A stretch of 64,000 bases of DNA from Sapria himalayana (taxonomy: Eukaryota; Streptophyta; Magnoliopsida; Malpighiales; Rafflesiaceae), in assembly GCA_029783825.1 (NCBI GenBank), contig JAREIK010010368.1, positions 62,001-126,000 of the forward strand, read 5' to 3'. The notes beneath the pieces were generated by a model. The model was given only the letters and a program-made list of their open reading frames with translations. It had not been told where the DNA came from and ran no database searches. This document shows, in pieces, positions 55,001-64,000 of this stretch; the stretch's first letter is position 1, and each line of letters begins with the position of its first letter. A program made the position numbers and the translations under genes.

Positions 55001-58000
55001 TTTTTTTCATTTTTGATAGTTATAACCTGTGAAAATATAATAATTTTTAACTTTTTTTTGAAAAGTGAATACAATATGAAGTTATAATAATCATAATAAT
55101 TATATATCATATAAATTCAATATAAACTATTTTATTGATATTTATTATAATAATGATCATAAAAAAGTAATAATCAATTATTAATAAGATAAATATTGTT
55201 TAAAATATATTTGCAAAACCTAAAATGACTCAAAATCAAAGTGAAATATTATTATTAAATTTTTAAATTTTTGTATCCATTTATATGCCTATATATTAAT
55301 TGATAAAAAATAAATTATTTAAATTATATTTGTCTCACTAATAATTTATTTTTTAATTTATATTTCTATAAAATTAAACTAATAAATAATTAAAATGTAT
55401 ATTTAAAATTATACTAAATACTAATAAAAATTAGATTTATGATTTAATATTTGGGGTATAACTATTTAATTGTTTAAGTTTTTTTTGGTTTTGGGATTAA
55501 GGAGTTTATTGATTTATATGTTTACACGTTTTCGTATTTATACGTTTTTAATCAATGAAATAACAAAAAATTTATTTTTAATAATTTTCGTGATTTTCAA
55601 AGGTTTTGACCTTTAAAAAAATAATAATTTTTTAATAGTTCTAAAATATGAATACAATACTTATTTATAATAATCTTAATAATTATATTTGTTGTAGATT
55701 CAATATAAAAAAATTTATTAATATATATTATAAAAATGATCAAAAAAATAAATTAATAAACTATTATTAATAAGATAGATATTAATTAAAATATATTTGC
55801 AGAACCCAAAATAATTCAAAATCAAAGTAAATTATATTACTAAATAAAATTTTAAATTTTTGAAATTTTGCTTATTTTTATAAGCGTATATTTTTTTTGA
55901 TAAAAATAATTTATTTTAATTATATCTCTCTTATTCATTATTTATTTTGTAATTAATATTTCTATAAAAATAAACAGAAAAATAATTAAAATGAATATTT
56001 AAAATTATAACGAATACAAATAAAAATGAGATTTATTATTTATTATTTAGGTTAAATAGGTTTAATGGTTTAAGTATTTAGCGGGTTTTGGGGTTTAGGA
56101 GTCTAAAGATTTAAATGTTTAGGCATTTAGTGATTTATAAGTTATATTTAAATAATAAAATAATAAAAATTTTTTTTTGTGATTTTTTATCATTTTTGAA
56201 GGTTATAATCTTTAAAAATATAATAATTTTTAAATTTTTTTCAACTATAAATATAATATTTAGTTATAATAACTTAATAATTATAAGACATTTTAATTGA
56301 ATATAAGTAATTTTATTGTTTGATATTATAAAAATGATCAAATAATAAATTAATAAGCTATTATTAATAAGATTGATCGCAATTAAAAAAACCTATATAT
56401 AATGATTCAAAATCAAAGTAAAATATATTACTAAATAATAATTTTTTGTTTTTAAATTTTTACTTCTTTATATATGCTTTTTTTTGATTAAAATTAAATT
56501 ATTAAAATTATATCTGTCTCACTCATTATTTATTTGTGATTGATATTTCTATCAAAAATAAACTAATAAATAATTAAAATGAATATTTAAAATTATAATG
56601 AATACAAATTAAAATGAGATTTATGATTTATTATATATGGTATAACGGTTTAATGGTTTGATTATTTAGGAGTTTTGTCGTTTAGAAGTTTAGCAATTTA
56701 TGTTTTTAGGCATTTAGTGGTTTATAAGTTTTATTTATATAATAGAAATTTAAAATTCTATTTTTGATTTTTTATGATTTTCAAAGGTTATAACCTTTGA
56801 AAATAAAATAATTTTTAAAATTTTTTGAAATGTGAATACCATGTATAATTATATTAATCTTACTAATTATATATCATATAAATTCAAAATAAATAATTTT
56901 AATGATAGATATTATAATAATGATCAAAAATTAAATAAATAAACTATTATTAATAATATAAATATTAATTAAAATATATTAAATAACACAAAATGATTAA
57001 AAATCAAATCAAAATATATTGCAAAATAATAATATTTAATTTTTAAAATTTTTTTTATGAGCTTGTATTTTTTTTAAAAAAAATAAATTATTTAAATAAA
57101 ATTTCTTTCCCTCGAAATTTATATTGTAATTAATTTTTCTAAAAAATTAAGCTATAAATAATTAAAATGAATATTTAAAATTATAATAAATACAAATAAA
57201 AATGAGATTTATTATTTATTAAGTAGTATATAGCTGTTGAAAGGTTTATGTATTTAGGTGTTTCGAGATTTATGATCTTACTGATTTAAGTAAGTAAGCA
57301 TTTAATGATCTATAGGTTTTATTTATAAAATGAAATAACAAAAAAATTTATTTTTATTATTTTTTCTAATTTTTTAAGGTTATAACCTTTGAAAATATAA
57401 AAATTTTTATATTTTTATTCAAAAGTGAATTCAATATTTAGTTATAATAATCATTATATTTATATTTCATATAAATTCAATATAAACTATTTTATTGATA
57501 AATATTCTAATAATGATCAAAAAATAAATTAATAATCTTTTATTGAGAAGATAGATATCAATTAAAATATATTTACAAAACCTAAAATGATTTAGAAACA
57601 AAGCAAAATATATTACTATTTAATAATTTTTTTTTTGAAATTTTTTTTTCTTTTAAAAGTTTATCTATATTATTTTGATGAAAAATAATTTATATAAATT
57701 ATAGTTGTGTAATTAATAATTTATTTTGTAATTAATATTTATATAACAATAAACAAATAAATAATTAAATTCGACTATTTAAAATTAAAATGAAAAAAAA
57801 ATGAAATTTATTCTTTATAATTTAGGATGTACCGCTTTAATTTAAATTATATCTGTTGCACTAATAATTTATTTTGTAATTAATATTTCTATAAAAATAA
57901 AGTAATAAATAATTAAAATAAAAATTAAAATTATACTGCATAATTAAATTAATTTATTTTATTCATCTCAACTCTAGAATGATTGCTAAAGCTCTAACCA

Positions 58001-58885
58001 AAATAATAGGAGCTTTTACTTTATCTCTCTCATCTCTCATCATATTTGATGTTGAATCACTGGGCTATCAAAGGTAATTTGACTCATGTATGCTAACAGA
58101 CTAAACCAAAGTTGTACCCCTATGTGTTGAAGTAGCTAGTTGTTTAGGATGCTATTTATATTGATTATTGTAATTTCTTATAAAATATCTCTCATGCACA
58201 CACTTAAAGCAATTTTTTAAAAACATAGTTCACCTCTAAAAAAATAACAACCTTGTAGCCTATTAGAACAAATTAGCCCGAAGGCGGTTTGAACAAGGCA
58301 AGAAGTATGGGGTCTCTTTCAATCAAGAATCAAAAAATTTATTTTATTGGCATGTCTAAGCCTTTTTTTATATCCTCATGGATATGAAAAGTATTATTTA
58401 TTTCTTTTTATATTAAATGAGTTAAGTATACAAGCTCACAATAACTAAAAAGGTGCAAATGAATCATATTCAAATGTATAAAAGGTTTTAATCATTGCTC
58501 AAAATATTAGTTTTGCATATTGACACTTGAGGTCACAAATCAAGGAAAAAGCCATAGTGATATTTCTAATCTCAAGAATTTTAGCTATAGAATGTTATAA
58601 AGAGTAGTACTCGAGCTTTAACTATTTCTAGGGTTATGACTTTTGCTCTTGAGGAATGTCCAAAGTTACAATCATTCCTAGTGCAATGACTTTGCAATAT
58701 AAAGATAAAATGCACAAGCTATGGTCATATCCAATACTGTTACCGAGTATTATAGAGATTAAATAAGTATTCATGATCATTCTTAGTGCCATAACAATAT
58801 GTTCAACAGAGAGACACAAGTTATGGTATATTCTCATCGATATGATTTTGTGTTCTAGAGACAAAAAATATAATCATGACCATTG

Positions 58886-58922
58886 CTAATGCTTCAATAA
58901 TGCTTCAATAATCATGACCACC
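58886..58922 (-). other. Deletion scar with short templated-looking duplication in block E
   Basis: Just beside the deletion joint the words GCTTCAATAAT and AATCATGACCA are each repeated (GCTTCAATAATGCTTCAATA, then ATCATGACCA again), whereas blocks B and C have one copy. Short local copies at a deletion joint are typical of template-switching end joining (polymerase theta type) and also of replication slippage. Confidence 0.55.
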
Positions 58923-59138
58923 AAATCCTATGCACCTTAATGATTCTATGCATAAAATACATAAAAAACATAATGCCCAATAATTCAAAGTGTACGAATA
59001 AAACTAAAATACATAAAAAGCCGGACTTCATGTTGGCATTGTGTCATTATGCACACTGCGTCCATTCCATTCGGATTTTTACAAGACTTTTGGAGGAACC
59101 TGAATGATGCACCATATTAAAACTATGCAAATATAAGA

Positions 59139-59414
59139 TTGTGCATGTGCGTGACATGCAGCATCAAGCGTTTCCCTATGTCATTGCTATGCAATGGAAT
59201 AAATTTAAAACTGATTACCCATAAATCCACAAGTCCATATCTACGGCACTTTGTCAATTCATTCTCACCTCTGTATTCCACATTCTTTTGCTCTAATGAT
59301 CCTCAAAAGAGTATGTCTTTGGTTAGAATGCTTCCTCCTCGAGGTCCAAGAAGTGGTTGTATGTTGCACCGACAAAATATCAAAAAATATGCTTGCATCG
59401 GTGTGCATGTGTGA
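59139..59414 (+). other. 91-codon open frame in block E, shared with block C (doubtful coding)
   Basis: This is the counterpart of 21844-22140. It shares YLRHFVNSFSPL and RMLPPR words and starts at the same ATG TGC context. No family was recognised and the frame is broken in block B. Confidence 0.2.
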
Positions 59415-59714
59415 TGAGGTCATCTCATAGTCTAATTATCTACGCGTACAACCAAGCTTGAATACAAGTAAAATTACAAAATGCTATAAAGATGGGTCTT
59501 CTGCTCCCGGGAGTGTAGCATCCCCTAATGAGTACTTACAAAATGTATTAGTGGGCCCCACTTAGAGATACTCATGGGTCCAGTTTCTCTCATTGCATGC
59601 TACATAGAGAACAGACAAGATTGTGCGTGTGAGTATGTCTTGATCCGTCTCTACAAGTACATGGTGCATACAAAGTCCAAAATACAAATAAGACTACAAA
59701 CATAAACTACAAGT

Positions 59715-59942
59715 ATGAATCTTTCACTCCCGTGTGGCTTGTATGGACTCCATTGCTTACTGGCCCTGCTTGGTTATGCGTCAGATTTTGCCGGCTCTCC
59801 AATTATTCATGGATTACCCGCTACTCCTATTGGGTGACTGTTCGGTGCCCCTCTATGCTGCCTAATAGGGCTAGTAGGACCCACTCCTAGCTACTCCTGG
59901 GTTTACTCCCGACCACTTTGCTCGGTCTTGTTCGTTGTCTGA
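59715..59942 (+). other. 75-codon frame of the block, interrupted in copy E
   Basis: It has the same start (ATG AAT CTT), length and terminal TGA as in B and C, but an in-frame TGA at 59835-59837 (after ATPIG) truncates it. This is a further sign that the frame is not maintained. Confidence 0.3.
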
Positions 59943-60113
59943 ATGTTATCATTCCGGTTTTCTAGTGCGGCACTCTACAAGCTGGTGGCCCATACTTCTG
60001 GCAGCTTCCAGGACTTGCTGGCCCCTCTAAATGCTACACCAAAATTGACAAGAATATGTGCATGTGTGTATTGTGGTCCGTCGCTATGTGTGTGTGGTGC
60101 AGCAGTATCAGAG

Positions 60114-63100
60114 TTTAGGAGTTTAGTAATTTAAATATTAAGGTATTTCGTGGTTTATAGGTTTTATTTAAATAATTAAATAACAAAAAAAATAATTTTT
60201 ATGATTTTTCTCATTTTAAAGGTTATACGCATTGAAAATATTATAATTATTAAATTTTCACAAATGTTAATACAATATTTAATTATAATAATCATAAAAA
60301 TTAAATATCATGTAATTTTAAAATAAATAATTTTATTTATAGATATTATAATATTGATCATAAGATAGATTAATAAACTATTATTAATAAGATTGATATT
60401 AATTTAAATATATTTGCAAAGCCCAAAATGATTCAAAATCAAAGTAAAATATATTACTAAATAATATTTTTTTATTTTAAAATTTGTGATTCTTTTAATA
60501 GCTTATAAATTTTTTTGAAGAAGATAAATTATTTAAATTATATTTGTCTCATTCATAATTTTATTTTGCAATTAATATTTCTATAAAAATAAATTAATAA
60601 ATAATTAAAATGAATATTGAAATTATAATGAATACAAATAAAAATGAGATTTATGATTTATTATTTAGGGTATACGGGTTTAATGGTTTAAGTATTTAGG
60701 ATTTTATGAGTTTAGTGATTTAAGTGTTTTTGCATTTAGTGGTTTTTATGTTTTATTTAAATAATGAAATAACAAAAAAAATTATTTGTCAAATTTTTTA
60801 TCAATTTTGAAGGTTATAACCTTTATAAATATAATAATTTTTAAATTTTTATCAAATGTGAATACAATATTTAGTTATAATAAACTTAATAATTATATAT
60901 CATGTAAATTAAAAATAAACAATTTTATTGATAGATATTAATAAACTAAATATAAATATAAAAATAATAATGATCAAAAAATAAATTAATAAACTATTAT
61001 TTATTGATAGATATTTATATATTATTTATAAATACTTAAACATTTAAAGATGGTTTAAATGTTTAAGTATTTAAGGGTTTTGGGGTTTAGGAGTTTAATG
61101 ATTTAAGCATTTAGGGATTTGGTAGTTGATAGGTTTTTATATAAACAATAAAATAACAAAAAATTTATTTTTGTGATTTTATCTCATTTTCAAAGATGAT
61201 AACCTTTAAAAATATAATAATTTTTAAATTATTTTAAAATATTAATATAATATTTAGTTTTAATAATCTTAATAATTATATATCATGTAAATTTAATATA
61301 AACAATTTTATTGATAAATATTCTAATAATGATCAAAAAATAAATTAATAATCTATTATTAATAAGATAGATATCAATTAAAATATAATTACAAAATCTA
61401 AAATGATTCAGAAGCAAAGCAAAATATATTACTATATAATAAATTTTTGTTTTGAAAATTTTTTTTCTTTTAAAAAGTTTATCTATAATTTTTTAATGAA
61501 AAATAATTCATATAAATTATTTTTGTCTAGCTCAATTTATTTTGTAATTAATATTTATATATAAATATACAAATAAATAATTAAAATGAATATTTAAAAT
61601 TTTAATGAAAAAAATGAGATTCATTATTTATTATTTAGGGATAATGTTTTAATTTAAATTAGATCTATCTCAATAATAATTTATTATTTAGAGGTTTTGT
61701 CATTTATGAGATTAGTGATTTATGTTTTTAGGCATTTAATGGTTTATAGGTTTTATTTAAACAATGAAATAACAAAAAAATTATTTTTGATATTATTTCA
61801 CATTTTCAAAGGTTATAACCTCTGAAAATATAATAATTTTAAATTTTTTTAAAAATGTGAATATAATTTTTAGTAATAATAATCATTATAATTATATATA
61901 ATGTAATCTAAATATAAACAATTTTATTGATAGATATGATATCAATTATCAAAAAAAAAATTAATATGCTATTATTAATATGTGAATACTATATTTAGTT
62001 ATAATAATCTTAGGAATTATATATCATGTAAATTCAATAAAAAAATTATATTTATAGATATTATATTAATGATCAAAAAATAAATTAATAAACTATTATT
62101 AATAAGAAAGATTTTATTTAAAATATATTTGCAAAACGTAAATTTTATCAAAATAAAAATAAAATATATTACTAAATAATAATTTATTTGATATTTTGCT
62201 TCATTTTATAAGTTTATATTTTTTTTATTAAAAGTAAATTATTTAAATTATATTCGCCTTCCTCATAATTTATTTTTAATTTATAATTCTATAGAAATTA
62301 ACTAATAAATAATTAAAATGAATATTTAAAATTATAATGAATACAAATAAAATAGAGATTTATTATTTATTATTTATGATATACTAGTTTAATGGTTTAC
62401 GTATTTAGGTGTTTTGGGGTTTAGTGATTTAACCCCAAAATAATTTTTAATTTTTGATTTTTAGTGATTTATAGTTTTTATTTAAAGAATGAAAAAATAA
62501 AAAATTTAATTTTTTGATTTTTTTTTAATTTTTGAAGGTTATAACCTTTGAAAATATAACAATTTTTAATTTTTTCAAAATGTGAATATAATTTTCAGTA
62601 ATAATAATCTTAATAATTATATATAATGTAAACTCAATATAAATAATTTTATTAATACATATTATAATAATGATTAATAAAAAATTAATAAACTATTATT
62701 TATAAGAATGATATAAATTAAAATAGAATTATAAAATCTAAAATGATTCAAAATCAAAATAAAATATATTACTAAATAATAAATTATTGTTTTTAAAATT
62801 TTGCCTCATTTTATAAGGATATATTTTTTTTAATGAAAAATAAATTATTTATATAAGATCTGTCTTACTAATAATTTATTTTTAATTAATATTTCTATAA
62901 AAATAAACTGATAAATAATTAAAATAAAAATTTAAAATTATACTTATTAAAAATCAAAATTGATATTTATGATTTTTTATTAATTTACACTTGTTTAATG
63001 GTTTAAGTATTTAAAAATTTTGTCGTTTAGGAGTTTAGAAATTTATTTTTATAGGCATTTAATGGTTTATAGGTTTTATTTAAATAATAAAATAACAAAA

Positions 63101-64000
63101 AAAATTGTAATTTTTTTTCATTTTCATATGTTATAACTTTTGAAAATATAATAATTTTTAAAATTTTTTCAAATGTGAATACAATATTTAGTTATTTTAA
63201 TATTAATAATTATATATCATATAAATTTAATATAAACAATTTTATTGATAGATAATATAATAATGATCAAAAATTAAATTAATAAACTCTTAATAATAAG
63301 ATAGATATTAATTATAAAAATTTACAATACCCAAATTGATTCAAGATTAAACTCTAATATATAACTATATAATAATTTTTAATTTTTAAATTTTTACTTC
63401 TTTTATATGCATATATTTTTTTTTTCATTAGAAATAAATTACTTAAATTATATTTGTCGCACTCATAATTTATTTTGTAATAAATATTTTATAAAAATAA
63501 ACTAATAAATAATTAAAATCAATATTTAAAATTCTAAGAAATGAAATAAAAATTAGATTTATTAATTATTAAGTAGTATATAGCAGTTTAATGGTTTATG
63601 TATTTAGGAGTTTTTTGATTTACCTGTATATGCATTTTGTGGTTTATATGTTTTATTTAAAAAATAAAATAACCAAAAATTTACTTTTGTTATTTTTTGA
63701 TATTTTCAAAGGTTATATCTTTTAAAAATACAATAAATTTTAAATTTTTTTCTAAAGTGAATATAATCTTTAGTTATAATAATCATTATATTTATATATC
63801 ATATAAATTAAATATAAACAATTTTATTGATAAATATTCTAATAATCATCAAAAAATAAATTAATAATCTATTATTAATAAGAAAGATATCAATTAAAAT
63901 ATAATTACAAAACCTAAAATGATTCAGAAGCAAAGCAAACTATATTACTATATAATAATTTTTTTTTGAATTATTTTTTCTATTAAAAAGTTTATGTTTA
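60114..64000 (-). repeat. AT-rich satellite array, segment 6 (inverted)
   Basis: These are - orientation units with palindrome centres near 60228, 60818, 61200, 61811, 62544, 63131 and 63714. The block-neighbour unit (CATTTAAAGATGGTTTAAATG with the partly duplicated body) is at about 60940-61070, matching 5385-5540 and 20222-20350 at a similar distance from the block. A mid-unit jump lies at about 61980. A linker insertion at 62400-62460 repeats AACCCC/GGGGTT words. The array runs off the window. No gene is seen. Confidence 0.88.

Larger units (their letters stand above)
40148..57954 (-). repeat. AT-rich satellite array, segment 5 (right arm, inverted)
   Basis: Every unit here is the reverse complement of the left-hand units (CATTTAGTGGTTTATAGG linkers, AATTAATAAACTATTATTAA bodies). 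Palindrome centres lie near 40258, 40853, 41646, 42218, 42954, 43553, 44150, 44735, 45291, 45893, 46430, 47012, 48058, 48306, 48904, 49650, 50118, 50864, 51451, 52041, 52631, 53385, 54440, 55021, 55605, 56203, 56791 and 57383. Mid-unit jumps at about 44370, 47480 and 48230 mark deletions or rearrangements. 44.4-48.2 kb looks most like 24-26.3 kb of the left arm, and 50.7-57.3 kb like 28.6-34.7 kb. No gene is seen; AT-rich open frames such as those near 48.9 and 56.2 kb are low complexity. Confidence 0.88.
57955..60113 (-). repeat. Spacer block, copy E (inverted, internally deleted)
   Basis: This is a near-complete block on the - strand. It runs from its satellite junction at 60113 (TGATACTGCTGCACC read on -) to its tail at 57955. 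Compared with B it lacks about 345 bases corresponding to 7425-7770, including the A-run and the telomere-like stretch. The deletion joint is at about 58920/58921. The first third keeps the CA-rich words and the restriction-like word CCCGGGAG seen in B. Confidence 0.87.

Noticed and set aside
58634..58864. 76-codon open frame on the - strand in block E
   Set aside because: It follows the degenerate tandem repeat of about 100 bp, which explains its repetitive peptide. It is not open over the same span in blocks B and C.
263..64000. Organelle or bacterial origin suggested by the extreme AT content
   Set aside because: There are no tRNA, rRNA or organelle genes, there is a spliced plant-type hAT transposase, and the structure is a higher-order satellite.
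263..64000. CRISPR-like array
   Set aside because: The repeated palindrome is spaced by about 600 bp of related sequence, not by short unique spacers, and no associated genes are present.

Overview
This window contains no intact, functional-looking gene. It is almost entirely satellite-type DNA, and everything legible in it fits the nuclear genome of a plant, most likely a flowering plant. Three things suggest this: a decayed hAT transposase of the plant RICESLEEPER-like kind at 38.4-39.05 kb with a short AT-rich GT..AG intron; degenerate CCTAAAC/CTAAACCC-type linkers resembling the plant telomere repeat in every satellite unit; and a plant-style transposon-littered layout. Genus or family cannot be read from the sequence.

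Layout. Most of the window (about 263-6220, 8676-12930, 13646-21165, 23641-37615, 40148-57954 and 60114-64000) is an extremely A+T-rich tandem array. Units are about 600 bp, with recurrent 740-bp and 540-bp variants, and are well diverged from each other. Each unit has three landmarks in fixed order: a telomere-like linker (family ACCTATAAACCACTAAATG, then runs of CTAAAC-like words), an AT-rich body with TGATCATTATTATAATATCTATCAATAAAATT-like sequence, and a conserved palindrome with core CAAAGGTTATAACCTTTG.

A second, less AT-rich sequence of about 2.45 kb (the 'block') is embedded in the array. It occurs five times: a 3' remnant at 1-262, full copies at 6221-8675 and 21166-23640, a truncated inverted copy at 39053-40147, and an inverted copy with an internal deletion at 57955-60113. 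Blocks B, C and E enter and leave the array at matching points of the satellite unit, so block plus satellite form a higher-order repeat of roughly 15-20 kb. The block carries AATAAA followed by an A-run, a short telomere-like stretch, and a degenerate tandem repeat of about 100 bp.

Orientation. All satellite units and blocks left of about 37.6 kb read on the + strand. All those right of about 39.05 kb read on the - strand. The switch coincides with a degenerate hAT element. Matching variant units can be paired across the switch, but with several different mirror axes, so the structure is a rearranged inverted duplication and not a simple palindrome.

The most interesting signal is the unit's palindrome. 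Paired changes in both arms (CAAAGG/CCTTTG, CATAGG/CCTATG, CAGAGG/CCTCTG) and centre-length changes (GGTACC, GGTTACC, GGTTATAACC, GGTTATATAACC) keep dyad symmetry while the surrounding sequence drifts. This points to a dimeric protein site, a hairpin/cruciform, or arm-to-arm repair. All alignments here were made by eye.
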